From positions 31,640,338-31,704,337 of the forward strand of contig CM060199.1 in assembly GCA_030562195.1 (NCBI GenBank): a stretch of DNA of 64,000 nucleotides. The letters run 5' to 3'. The first letter of the stretch is position 1, and the number at the start of each line of letters is the position of its first letter. The notes below the pieces were generated by a model that had not been told where the DNA came from, ran no database searches, and saw nothing but the letters and a program-made list of their open reading frames with translations. Of this stretch, positions 11,862-22,829 are shown one piece after another. Origin of the DNA: Nipponacmea schrenckii. Taxonomy: Eukaryota; Mollusca; Gastropoda; Lottiidae. Made by a program: the position numbers and the translations under genes.

Positions 11862-12359
11862 TTAAAGGGGCCCAGGCTTGATTTTTATGGGTCGTTTTGG
11901 GCCTTTGTTACATTTAAACAGTCCTCAGAAATATTCAAGCTCTGAGAAAATCGCAAAATACCTTGAAATATGCCTCAAACAAAAGATTTCACTTTTCATT
12001 TTTTTCCGTGCTGTACGCGGCTGGTCTCCAGTCAGTCTGAAAATTGTGTGTCCTGTTGACAAAGTCTACAATTGAAAAAAGCGTTGTAGTCTGTTTATAT
12101 AGATGACCGCTATTCCACGACGGGAAGGATAACTCTTTGATTATCAAGACGAACCGTTTTCCAATATGGCGGGACGTTCGTTATTTCTTAAGTCATTATG
12201 ATTTTTCAAACACGGATAATTATGGATACACATGGATTTGAAGGCTCAAATTTCATAGGTAAGCTCTGTAGACTATTTCTGATTAGCTAACCAAAAGATT
12301 TCATGTGTTTGAGGCTGTCGGATGATTGTCCGAAACAAATAAAGCCTGGTCCCCTTTAA
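11862..12359. mobile_element. MITE with TTAA target duplication (AGGGG-CCAGGCTT family)
   Basis: Inverted ends agggg(c/a)ccaggctt at 11866 and its complement ending at 12355 are each bordered by TTAA (11862-11865 and 12356-12359). About 0.5 kb with no transposase. TTAA duplication is the hallmark of piggyBac and Kolobok transposons; which of the two mobilised it cannot be told here. Confidence 0.75.
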
Positions 12360-12821
12360 GAATGTGTGTGGATGAAACTCGCGTAAGTAAATATATTTGA
12401 TATTTATTTAACCTTCACACGAAGGCACAGTGTATGTTTATTTGGTTTTCTAGTTTGATCTGTTACGCACAGATGCATTGATTTGTATTATAGAAAGACA
12501 CAATGATTTTTGTATTATGTCTTTAAACGTAAATGTAATTTGTATTGTAGATGACAAAAAAATGCTGTAGATAATTTCAAGAATATTTAGATAACGTAAG
12601 TTATAGGAATGGGATGGGGCTCATATATGTTATCCGGTGAAATCTAAGGACTCGACTGTATGTCCCGAGAAGGAAACCTGTGAAAATTCTGGATTTAAAA
12701 TTTTAAAGTAGTGCTGGTACCTCAGTCACGTGTATGCGGACATTAATGTGATCACTGCATATTTATGTTCCTATATTTTGATATTAATATTTATTTCTTT
12801 ATTTTTTTGTACATAAATATG
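12360..12821. other. Non-coding stretch, nothing recognised
   Basis: AT-rich sequence between two MITEs with no open frame, repeat or RNA gene that I can support. Confidence 0.4.
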
Positions 12822-13302
12822 TTAAAGGGATAATAGGCGTTAGAATACACTCGTCCTACGGCTTATATTTGTGTTTAATATTGACTATTAGTAAATAAGT
12901 ATGCATCCCACACTTTACCATATTCTAAAAAGCCACAATAAAAATATATTCGGAATTTTAAAAAAAAAGTGAGCCAGCGACGATTCCATTCAGTTTGAGA
13001 ATAAAAGCGTCTGGTAAATTAACGCTAAAACATCATTGTGCAGTTCAACAGTAGGGGTCAAGGACGCGTGAAAACCCACATGTTAGAGTTACTTCCCTTT
13101 ATATTTACACGATTTGAAAATCGCTTAATGGATGGCTCAAGCGTTTTTAACTACTTTATTTGGGGGATTTATCGGATTTTAGAGGGATTTTGATGTATAG
13201 GTATGACACCAGGTAAGTCCACTGATGGATATATACTGTTTTTGTCCAAATTTGAGTGAACTTAAATTTTTATGTTCGTTCTAACGCCTATTATCCCTTT
13301 AA
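12822..13302. mobile_element. MITE with TTAA target duplication (GGGATAATAGGCG family), copy 1
   Basis: Termini agggataataggcgttagaa and the inverted copy ctaacgcctattatccct are bordered by TTAA at 12822-12825 and 13299-13302. A second copy in opposite orientation lies at 37052-37535; shared internal phrases include actcaaatttgg, gtcatacctatacatcaaaat and gactcgctggc-like segments. Non-autonomous; TTAA implies piggyBac- or Kolobok-type mobilisation. Confidence 0.85.
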
Positions 13303-13642
13303 CACATCTTGTTTTTGAGAGGGGGAAAATTAAGGACCCGCTCGACGAACTTGTGACACTAATCATACATGGTTATCATTATAATTTGTCTTGTTTGGGC
13401 TAAAACAATGATTATCATTTACGATTACAACAATTCACAACGACACTTTGCGAAGGAAATGTGTCAAAACCCCGTCTGTCATATTTGACTAGGTCTACTT
13501 TCGATTCTCACAAACTTTCAGCAGACGTATTCGATCGAAGCTTAGCCCGACAGGCAAAACTGATTGTAACTTTCGGTTAAATGTTTTTTCTACCTTCCCT
13601 ACTTTAGATTTTAGTTTTTTTTTTGGCACTCAGATATGATGT
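13303..13642. other. Flank of the alpha-kinase transposon
   Basis: No gene recognised. It ends with ATGT at 13639-13642, the left copy of the probable target duplication of the next element. Confidence 0.45.
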
Positions 13643-14040
13643 CTATGGTGGCCCATGAGTCTAATAGCAGAATTTTAACTTCTTGTGTTTAAAAAATGCA
13701 AATTAACATTTTTTTAAATTTAATTTTAAATTAAATTTCTTTTTTTTTCAAATTGTCAAATTTAATTTTGCTTTATATCAAATTTAATTTATTTATTTTT
13801 GTTTTCTTTACAACCGTTTTGATTTTAGATTATTTTTTTTTAAATAGATCTATTTCATTTTATTTATCTTAACCCGTTATTCTATTTCGTTCGATATTTA
13901 TTTATAAATCTTTTTTTTTTAAGACTAAAAAAAAAAAAATGAAAATAAATGAATAAAAAAAATTATTAAATTCATCGATCCCAGTGATACAATAGTGTCT
14001 TGACTACCCAGTCTTGATAGTCTTTATTATCCAGTCCTTA
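13643..14040 (+). repeat. Left ~400-bp terminal inverted repeat
   Basis: Inverted match to ~18890-19260. The terminal ~35 bp and the inner block (gtgatacaatagtgtcttgac) are well conserved. The middle is AT-rich and has diverged by indels, with homopolymer and taaa-type runs expanding on the right copy. Confidence 0.85.
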
Positions 14041-14102
14041 TAAATATTATCAGAGTAATCTCCCTTCTGATGAATGTCAAGGCAACCTTGTCAACGTTTA
14101 AA

Positions 14103-15408
14103 ATGTCCTCAAAATGGGTACAATTTAAAGAAAAAATAAAAACGAAAAGGAATGGGACTAGGGAAAGAAACAATCAGATACTCGTATAATACAAGAAGAA
14201 GTTATTGTAGTACAGAGATTGAGTGCAGAGGTTTCGGGAAAGGCTCAAAAATACTCTAGAGTTGGGGCCAGAGAATTCGTCCCGTTTCAATACGATGAGG
14301 TCAATATAGCAAATATAAAAGAAGCTTGTAGACAGCATTACGTCGTATCAAATGTGGTTTGTGATGTATTGGCAGGCGAACAAGGTCCATCCTGTTCATC
14401 AATAAAACAAATACCAGATTTAAACGTTATTCATATCAGATTTATTGAACCTATAAATGAAAATTATCAGGATTTGCCTTCAATTTCATTGGAACAAAAT
14501 AAACCAAGGAACAAGAAGAGGAAAATTTCTGAAGTAAGATCTGATATAGATGTTGCAGTATATACAACTAAAAGCATGGAAGTTGGAAGCAGTATCCCTG
14601 CTACCAGTCATACTGACCACAGGAAATTGATCCCCAAAAGCTTAAGTTTGGTACAGATGTTGAAACTGGGAAAGGTTATAAATAATTCTTTTCAAAAGGT
14701 TGAAATATTTCAATTTGAAATCAATGAGCTGTGTTGGACTGCACCTAAGATAGTGGAATTTCAAATAGATAAAAATTCTTTTTCAGAGGGTGGTATAAAG
14801 CTACTTCTCATGCTAATCAATTCAAAGATAAAACTTGGGTTGTAAAAAGATACTTACCAAAAACAGCTGAACAGATTGAATATCTAAATCTTTCTATAGA
14901 GGCTCATACAAGGAAGCCGGTCCAAATGCATTCACTAGCCATGAATTTTGCAGCAAAATTGAACAAGGAGTTGGAAGAATGTGTGGACAAAGATGAATTT
15001 GGAGAAACTTTTACTTATAATCAAATTTACCTTGGAAAAATTAGTGAAGAATTTGTGACTGTAGAAGAATTTATACCAGGGACATTTAGAAAATACATAA
15101 ACAATGACGGAACAAAGTGTCCATTAAGTTCATCCAGTTCAGATTTAGATGTAACTAGTAACCTTGTTGAGAAAGCCGAATGTTTTGTGCACTATTCATG
15201 GGAAAGGTCAGAAAAAGAACTGATTGTTACAGACATTCAAGGTGTTGCTGATCAACTTTGTGAGCCAGAAATCGCTTCTAAAAATGTCATGGAAGGTGCA
15301 GAGTTTTTGTTTACTGCAGGGAACCTTTCGCTGCATGCCATTGAAGGTTTCAAAGAGGAGCACAAATGTAATAAATTTTGCAAGCTTCTTGAATTACCAG
15401 TACCCTAA
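14103..15408 (+). pseudogene. Alpha-kinase domain protein, frameshifted
   Basis: The C-terminal ~210 residues form an atypical alpha-kinase (MHCK/EF2K type, a serine/threonine kinase): a glycine-rich segment SEGG, the ATP-binding lysine in TWVVKRYL (~14840-14860), FGETFTYNQIYLGKI, TVEEFIPGTFRKYINN (~15058-15105), LIVTDIQGVADQL (~15222-15260), then the family hallmark GNLS (~15320) and the zinc-binding HKCNKFC near the end. Upstream are ~190 residues typical of uncharacterised invertebrate proteins with this kinase (for example CDVLAGEQGPSC). The likely start is the ATG at 14103 (MSSKWVQFKEKIK). That frame must shift at ~14185-14195, and another small deletion shifts frame at ~14788, between SEGG and YKATS-like sequence, inside the nucleotide-binding loop. 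The gene lies wholly within the transposon, facing the transposase. Confidence 0.85.
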
Positions 15409-16010
15409 ATTACTGACTCATTTCAGTTTAAGTTTTAAATTTCATTAAAAGGAATCAGATGTAGTTAATAGGGTATAGTGTTCTTGCTCAGAAAGATCTT
15501 CATTGTGATAGTGATATAATCCCTTTAAAACATTTTTAAGACAAAGATAAAGTCTAACAACTTTAATTTATTCACTATTATTCAAAACAAGTGCTAATAA
15601 AAGTATACTGAAGTTTTGAATTACAATATTCTTGTTATACAGCAGTAATCAATATCCATCACAATGTTACATATGGATCCACTGTTCTCAGAATGATGGT
15701 TGTTATGCGTCCTTTGCTCAGCTATGCGATGTTATTTTCATCTACCCAAATCTTTTATCATTTTTGATTCATTGAAACTGACTGAATTCTATTACTGGTT
15801 GTTCGAAAAGCACAGTCAGTTTCTAGTCAACTTCATATTGCTGAGCACAGAACTCATAACATTCACATACAATGTTCTATTGATCCGGGGAGGATACACA
15901 TACCTAGTCTTCATTTGCTCTGAAAACTGCCCCAAGACAGATTCTAAAGAAAAACTAACAGCCCTGTTATGTCATAAAAGTATTCTCAGAATATAAATTT
16001 AATCTTTACA
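15409..16010. other. Region between the convergent genes
   Basis: It holds 3' flank of the kinase gene and perhaps the last transposase exon on the minus strand. Around 15890-15910 the minus frame gives a weak LPGSIEH segment at the place where related integrase-type proteins end, but this is not conclusive. Confidence 0.4.
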
Positions 16011-16095
16011 TTAAAGGGAAACTATCCTCTATTTAATCGATGATTCATCTAATAGATTGTGTTTTCCTCATCTCAACCCACCCAGCAAATAAAAT
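16011..16095. mobile_element. Solo end of an AGGGAAACTATCC MITE
   Basis: It begins with TTAA then agggaaactatcctctattt and matches, inverted, the right end of the MITE at 17478-17763 for about 80 bp (through tcaacccaccca). No partner end is visible nearby, so it is a truncated copy. Confidence 0.65.
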
Positions 16096-16552
16096 TTTTG
16101 ATTTCTGTTACCCGAGTTATGCCCTTTAATTCACACAGAATATGACGTCAATTCTCAATTTTTAACAAGTAATAACCAGCCAAATCTCTGCAAACAAAAG
16201 ATATGCCCATTGTCTACACACAGATGGAAATTGCACTAAATATTTCCAGTATGCATTCAAAAATATATACTGAAAGTAAAGTGTGATGATGCTTCAAAAA
16301 ACAACAAAAAACCCATCCCAATCAGATCTCACCAAAAAAAATTACATTAGCAAACCAAATCTGAAGTCTCTATTTGATTCACAAGCTATATTGATTATCA
16401 GTACAAAGAACAAAAAATACAGATATATAAAAAAATTTTTTCTGTATCTTTAAAGACAAATGTACTCATTTTCATTCACATTTTGCACAAGATGCTCATT
16501 TGGCATCCTGATGATTGTAGTCCTTTCATATTATTACATAGGACCTTTACCT

Positions 16553-18292
16553 GTGGAAGTCGTCTGATGAGTCATAATGTCCTTCTTCTACTAGCTGTTT
16601 GAGCTGGTTTTTGAAAAAACTTTCCAGGCGATGAGATAGCTCTCTCCAAAAGCGCTGTATTTTATTTTCTGTTGATGGCCCATATAAGACACTTTTATCA
16701 TCACCATTACGAAAAAACATCTGCATTGTACACATTATTCCAGTTTCAGTGTCTTTGTCAACTCTTATTCTATTTGGAAGAACTAGAAAAATTATATTAT
16801 ATTAAAACATAAATCTAGAGTAAACAGTGCAAATTTTGACGAAAGGATATAAAAACAAACATCTTAGAAAACTAATTCGAATTTCCCACTAGTTCAATAC
16901 AGGCCAAATTATTTTATTGAAATGTGTTACAGAGTACCTTCTTGTAAGGAATTTTAATTTTTGGCCTCACATTCCCTAATCCTATAATTCACCTGCTTTA
17001 CAGTTGCAAATCTTATTGAGAATGTACATACCACGATTTTCATACAGGTACTCCAAGTAAAAGTGCCGTGACTTTAGGGTTGTTATTTGTTGTCCAAACT
17101 TTTTAAAAATTCCTTCGACCACTAAATGTATCCTGACATCCACACATGCTTAGTGGAAACATCGATTTCTGGTACCCACAAAGCTTATCATGACCATCCA
17201 TTGATAGAGTGTGATCAGAACCCTGTTGAATACAAACATTCACTTAATGGTACATGTAATGTATACTGTTAAAATATGATCAGACTAACATTTATAAGTT
17301 TAATAAGGATTATTATTACCAAAAATTATAAACATAAGAGCTTTCCAACGATTATTTCTTCTGAAAAAAATGAAACATTTCCATCAAAATTGGAAGCATA
17401 AAGTCATTTGATGTTAAATATCACCAAGAGTTCATGTTGTTTAGTCTAATTTTTAAAATATAAATGGAATGAATTGTTTAAAGGGAAACCATACTCTATT
17501 TAATCGATGATTCATCTAATAGATGGTAGATGGTCTAAACCTGAATACCCAGACGTAAATGACCAGTCTGATTTGCGCAGGCAGTTATCATTTACGTCTG
17601 GGTATTTGCGACTAGACCAGAAATGTCGCTACATCCTGTGTGAATTAAAGCGTATAACATGGGTTACTGACATCAAATTTTTTTGTTGTTTGGTGGGTTG
17701 AGATGAGGAAAACACAATCTATTCGATGAATCATCGATTAAATAGAGGATAGTTTCCCTTTAAGGAAAACTTTACCAATGTGTTGTCCAGAACAAGTTCA
17801 TTGGGTGTTAAAAGGAAGTTTTAGGTGGTAGCTTCCATTTAAAAACTAAAATAACATTTTGAGTAAGGCCTATTTTATGGAATAATCATACTACATGTAG
17901 ACCTTCATGTCTTTAAGCTTTTACATACCAAAGACTTGAATGACTTTTTTTTGCAGTTTATGTTTAACAGCTATTCTTCTTTGGACTAAACCATCTGGAT
18001 CTTCATCTTCCATAACAGCATAAACCAATGAACGGGGAATACGTAGATGGTGAACTTCCCGTATCTTTTAATGGAGAGCTCTGTAACCCAAGAGTTGTCC
18101 TGTTCCTCTTAGTTCTTCTCTAACAATCTCTTGTATTACTGGAATGGGTACACTGTAATCAGTGTATTTGATATCAAAGTAGGATAGTCTAAGGCTTAAT
18201 GTACTGTAGCTCCAAGCATACTGAGGGTAGCTTTCAGAAACAAAATCTAAAATTTCTTCTTTCTTCAAATTCTTTTCCACATACTTCAACAA
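16553..18292 (-). pseudogene. Integrase-core (rve-like DDE) transposase, spliced and broken
   Basis: Minus-strand exons. Exon a, ~18292-17929, reads EEILDFVSESYPQYAWSYST, then LLGYRALH followed by an in-frame TAA (~18068), then KIREVHHLRIPRSLVYAVM and a GTATGT donor. Exon b, from ~17222, follows a CAG acceptor and holds LSMDGHDKLCGYQKSMFPLS and, after a frame change, RHFYLEYLYEN before a GTATGT donor. Exon c, ~16782-16553, holds NRIRVDKDTETGIMCTMQMF and YGPSTENKIQRFWREL, ending at an AG|GTAAAG donor. Comparing with related integrase-core proteins known from cnidarians and molluscs, the acidic residues would be the D of SMDGHD, the D of RVDKDTE and an E where this copy has Q (NKIQRFW). Together with the nonsense codon and frameshifts this indicates an inactive transposase. 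A MITE sits in the intron between exons a and b. Confidence 0.75.
17478..17763. mobile_element. MITE with TTAA target duplication (AGGGAAACTATCC family)
   Basis: Inverted ends agggaaac(c)atactctattt and aaatagaggatagtttccct are bordered by TTAA at 17478-17481 and 17760-17763. An internal palindrome (acccagacgtaaatga and its complement) forms a second hairpin. Located in a transposase intron of the larger element. Related copies: 43681-43834 and 55267-55420. Confidence 0.85.
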
Positions 18293-18889
18293 TCTGACTT
18301 CAGATTGTCATCTTGTTTCCAATCTTCATTCCGTATTCTGGCAGTCATGGAAGAACTGAAATGGCCAACGAAAATCAATTATCAATAAAATGATGAAATA
18401 AATCAAGACTAGGGCTATATATTTTTTCTGGGGAACTTTTGACTTTTGCTTTTGGACCTTTTGACTTTTGCTTTGGAGACGCTTTGACTTCATCTTTGGG
18501 GACCTTTCGGCATGGGGACCTTTTTACTATAACCCTTACAAGACTTGTACTAGTACAGTAGGCCTACTCCGTCTACTAGTGTGTGTAGATCAGCTATGTT
18601 ATGAATCAATCATCATGGCATAGAATAAATGAAGAAAGGAATAATATTTTTACAGTGACAGTGCCGAGTGTTATGCCCATGGGTTTCTCCGTGCTAGATG
18701 TTAAGATGATCACAGGTCTTATTCTAGTTCATAGGAGAAATGTTTTGAAATATCTTACCTTTAAATTGTGTAATTTTCAGTTTTGATAAATGTAAAATGA
18801 GACAAATTTGTTATGTACTGAAACAAAGGGTAGATAACTGTTGGACGTAGACTCGATTCTCCAGACTTTAGCACTATGGGCTATTGACA
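18293..18889. other. 5' flank of the transposase inside the transposon
   Basis: It may contain the first transposase coding exon (minus-strand ATG at ~18348, MTARIRNEDWKQDDNLKS, out of frame with exon a). 18430-18530 contains a short degenerate repeat of ggaccttttgacttttgc. Otherwise unremarkable. Confidence 0.4.
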
Positions 18890-19055
18890 AGGACTGGTTA
18901 GTCAAGACTATTAAATACTGAATAATCAAGACTATCAAAGACTGAATAATCAAGACTATCAAAGACTGGATAGTCAAGACGCGATTGTATCACTGGGCTC
19001 GATGAAATTGTTTTTCTTTTTTCTTTTTATTTAATTTAAAAAAAAAAGATGAAAT

Positions 19056-19086
<31 letters not shown>

Positions 19087-19260
19087 GAATAAATAAATAA
19101 ATAGATAAATAAAATGTTAAATTTTACATGAATAGATTAAAAAAAATGATATTAGAATGAAAATTATTTTGAAATGAAATTTAAAAAAAAAATGTTAATT
19201 TGCATTCTGAAACACAAGAAGTTTATATAATTCTGCTATTAGACTCATGGGCCACCATAG
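18890..19260 (-). repeat. Right ~370-bp terminal inverted repeat
   Basis: Inverted partner of 13643-14040. At its inner edge the motif aatcaagactatcaaagact is locally repeated three to four times (18895-18980), whereas the left copy has about two. A taaa/aataaa microsatellite occupies ~19058-19112. Confidence 0.85.
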
Positions 19261-19264
19261 ATGT

Positions 19265-20065
19265 CTGTTTAAGGATCACATATTTACATTATTTACATGG
19301 GACAGACACCTAGTACACTTTCTCCACTGAAGAGGGGTTACTTTCTAGTGGTTACTCGGCTTCAACGACTAGAGTGTTACGGGCTATTGTAGTTAGTGAT
19401 CATATGAATAGCTAGAAGGATCAAAGGGGGTTAATGGCCCTTTGATCCCAACTCTAGACATAAGACTGTTACCTGCTATTGTTAGTAAGTAGTAAAGGAT
19501 GAGTTTGGAAATATATTATAGAGATAATCCGCTTGGAGTGTACTATTGTTTTTATCATCATTGTGCTTTTCTGATCTTTTTACATTATCATATTTACAAT
19601 ATTTATAGGATACTATTTGGTATAGTATTTACAGTTAATATTTACATGATGTTGAATATTTACAATAGAATTGAAAAATAAGGTAATATTATAATACATT
19701 AAGTTAAGTTCGGTTGTTTCGTTTTTATTGTGAAAGAAGTGACAGATAGTGTGTGAAAGTCAGATTGCTTTAGATTAGCATATAGAAGTTTGAGTCGTAG
19801 AGAGGATAGGTCAGTAATTTTTTTGGTGACCGGGTTCGCTAACCCTGCCCCTGTCACCATCAGAGAGTAAGATGGCGGTAGGAGACTTGTTGTATTCAAA
19901 GCAATCTGACTTTTTAGGGGTGTCTCCACACTTTGACAGTGGGATGTGATTGTGTATGAGAAAGGGACAGTGTTTTGTGTTTCTATGGTTGGGGATAGTG
20001 TTCTAGTAGTTTAGCATCTTACTAAGACTTCCTGGGAGTTCTGCTAAGAGATAGTGTATTAGTAC
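19265..20065 (-). other. Transposon flank and probable LINE 3' end
   Basis: 19265-19690 has nothing recognisable. 19700-20065 lies immediately 3' of the LINE coding end and includes a minus-strand open frame (19699-19929) without known domains, probably LINE 3' untranslated region. Confidence 0.4.
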
Positions 20066-22755
20066 TTAAGTAGTTTCATTATAGAGGTGGAACATTAGAT
20101 CTTGACTACTTACGTTATTTTTTCTTTCTTTCCAGATGATGGTATAGAGCTGTATGACTTTTTTTTGTTGTAGTAGTGGGTAAGTATGAATGTTGCGGTA
20201 TGGTGTTGGGAGGGTGAAAGATTTGTCTGCTGTAATGGTTTGTATATGGGTAACGAAGAACTGGCGGAGTGGTGAAAGGTAAGTGCAGTGTTGAAGTATG
20301 TGTTCTTGAGTTTCAGGTTTATTTTGACAATAGTTACAGTTGATGATATAGAAGGTGCGGGACTGTTCGAGCGTTTTTGTGTAGACATCTGAGTGGCAGG
20401 AGAAGGGAAGTAAAGTCTTTTTGTCTGTTATTAAGGTGAATATTGTTCTGGAAATTAGAAATTTGTGCAAGATTAAGAGTTGGGTGTTATTATTTTTGGT
20501 TTGTGGTCTGCTATTTGTAGGAGTTTTTTGTTTATTGTTTTGCTAGTTGTGTTTTCATTGTAGTTTATAATGCAGGGATATTGTTTGTATGTTTGTTTTA
20601 TTTTTTTCCATTAGAGGTGGTTCCAGGATGGTAACTATATGGACAGTGGATGAAGGGATTCCAAGCCAGTATTTCAGAAGGGCCATCCAGGCATGTTCAA
20701 AGTTAGGTGAGTATATGAATTTATTGATGAATGAAGTTTATAGTTATTTTATTGGTAAAAGGCTGTACAGGTAATAATGCTCTATTCTATCAAAGGCCTT
20801 CTCCTGGTCGAATCCGACAAGGGTGCCCTTTATCTGTTTTTGTTGTATGGACTGCAAAATGAAGTTGACTAGGACCGAGCTATTGATATCAGAGTATAAA
20901 ATTTGGAACCAGTTAAGAATATATGTGGGGAAATTTAGATTTTAGAGAAGGCTGTACAGGTAATAATTCTCTATTCTATCAAAGGCCTTCTCCTGGTCGA
21001 ATCCGACAAGGGTGCCCTTTATCTGTTTTTGTTGTATGTACTGCAAAATGAAGTGGATAGATTGTAAATTATCCAGTCTGGTTTAACCCCTAGCAGCTCC
21101 AGTCTTAATGGCAAAATGAGTCCATCCAGAACTCCGGATAGCCGATTGGCGAGGATTTTGGTAATTATCTTACTGTCTACTGTAAGAAGGGAAATGGGTC
21201 TGTAATTTTTTGTTGTTTATGACTGCCTTTATTTTTGTACGATATAGTTATAATAGCTGATTTTCGTGTTCGCGTGAGAGTGTGGTAAAAGTATATATTA
21301 TTGATAAGGTTGGTAAGTTCCTCGCCAATCTGTGGCCAGAACTCCAGATAAATTCTTTCGGAATTCCATCGATACCTGGCGATTTGTTGTTGTGGAACGA
21401 GTTCAGTGCGGCGAGCACCTCATCCGCAGTGATTGGAAGTGAGAGCTGTTGTTGTTGTTCTTCAGTTAGCGTTGAAAGGTGTGCTGTATTCAAATATTTG
21501 TTGATGGTAGATTGGGGTATATTTTGTGTTCTGTAGAGGTCTGAATAGTAGCCTTTGACTGTATACAATATGGGTTCTATAGCAGATAATACTTTACCCC
21601 CTTTGTCTTCTATTTCGTTTATTTCTTTGTTAGTTGAATTCTTTATCTCAAATTGCCTGTATATTTCTATGTTAGAGACGTCACTGCCGGTATATTCTTG
21701 CTTGGATCTTATAATGGTACCTAAGTCGAATTCCAGTTCTATGGCAAGTATTTCTGATTTTGTTGATATAATTTCTCTATTATTAAAGTTTGCATTTTGT
21801 TCTAAGTTATGTAAATTAGTATATAGATATAGTTTAATTTTTTTTCATTGCGGATTCTGACTGAGTGTTTTTTTGAAATGTCCCTAACTGTTTTTTTAAA
21901 ATCTTCCCACCTTCCCAATTGGTCGTCAAATTTAGTTTCTTTCTGCCAATAGTTAATATAGTAAATAATATGCTCTCTGTATTTTTGATCTTTTAGAATT
22001 TGCGTGTTTAATTTCCAGTAACTTTTCCCCCACTGATTCCTACTTAAATTTAATTCCAGACTGACGGGCTTATGGTCACTGGCGGACTCTGGCATATGTT
22101 TAATTACTTTGGGTGATAGTGTATTGGAAATATATATGCGATCAAGTCTTGCAGCTGAGTCTTTTGATTTGATATAGGTATATGATTTTGAATTTGGATA
22201 AATTTGCCGAAAGATGTCAGATATGTTAAGAGAGTTAAATGTCGTTTCAAAGTGAAGTTTTATATTTTTTCTTAGGGTGAATATTTGTGATGGAGTTTTT
22301 GTATCTATTAAGTCTTCAACGAAGTTAAAATCTCAAGATAGTATTATTTCTTTATTTAGTGGTAATTGTTCTGATAAGTAATCTAATAGTTGTTTGTAAA
22401 ATATGTGTTTTTCTGTATATTCATTCGGTGCATAGATGTTAATAATTTGTAGAGTTATATTTGATATCTGAACTTCAACGTGTAGGGACCTCCCCTCCAG
22501 AAGTCCCTGGGGCGTTAAATCCGTGGATGTAAGCTGCCCGTGGACCAAGGTGGCTACTCCTTTTGAAGTGAATGTTCCATTGTTACTGTAGATTGTATAT
22601 TCTGACAGAGATTGTAGTTGTATTATATCTTGATTTGTTAGTAATGATGTTTCTTGAAGATTGATGATGCTGTATTTGTGAAATGTTGTGTTGATATTTG
22701 TAAATTTAGATTTGAGATTGTGATTGATATTTAGTGATAAAAAGTTAAGGGCCAT
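20066..22755 (-). pseudogene. LINE ORF2 (endonuclease and reverse transcriptase), Tx1/L1-like, decayed
   Basis: Minus strand, in order. 22755-~22085 is an exonuclease/endonuclease/phosphatase-fold domain (LSLNINHNLKSKFTN, LQETSL, ending in ASDHKPVSLELN). ~21800-21250 is the linker and RT start (AALNSFHNNKSPGIDGIPKEF). ~21190-21100 reads NYRPISLLTVDSKIITKILA. Motif A, LVGFDQEKAFDRIE, appears twice. The C-terminus at 20470-20066 has a CCHC knuckle, CNYCQNKPETQEHILQHC. An in-frame stop occurs at ~22333 and there are several frame changes. The catalytic xADD motif is absent because the centre of RT is deleted. The DQEKAFDR form and layout point to the Tx1/L1 group; clade not proven. Confidence 0.85.
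20760..21056. repeat. ~105-bp direct duplication inside LINE RT
   Basis: 20760-20867 and 20949-21056 are nearly identical (aggctgtacaggtaataat through gcaaaatgaagt), 189 bp apart. They duplicate the reverse transcriptase motif A segment within this copy. Confidence 0.85.
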
Positions 22756-22829
22756 AACGTATGTATCAGATTGTTATAGGGTGTATAGATTAGTAAGTTT
22801 TAGTAGGGTATACCTTTTTCGAAGATTGT

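Larger units (their letters stand above)
13643..19260. mobile_element. 5.6-kb TIR transposon carrying alpha-kinase and integrase-type transposase
   Basis: The ends are long inverted copies: 13643-~14040 matches the complement of ~18890-19260. Matching landmarks are ctatggtggcccatgagtct at the very ends, a tgcaaattaaca segment, AT-rich simple sequence, and 'cagtgatacaat...gtcttgacta' at the inner edges. Both ends are bordered by ATGT (13639-13642 and 19261-19264), a plausible 4-bp target duplication. Inside are an alpha-kinase gene on plus (14103-15408) and a spliced integrase-core transposase on minus (~16553-18292), converging on each other, plus two TTAA-type MITE insertions. Both genes are broken, so this copy is dead. 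The transposase places it among integrase-like (rve-type) DNA transposons; I cannot assign a named superfamily with certainty. Confidence 0.8.

Noticed and set aside
16547..16553. Stop codon at the end of the integrase exon as protein terminus
   Set aside because: The stop lies just after an AG|GTAAAG donor, so it is intronic if spliced; the real terminus is probably further left.
13643..19260. A host alpha-kinase gene merely neighbouring a transposon
   Set aside because: The inverted ends with matching ATGT enclose both genes completely, and the kinase is broken; the enclosed interpretation fits better, though copy comparison is needed.
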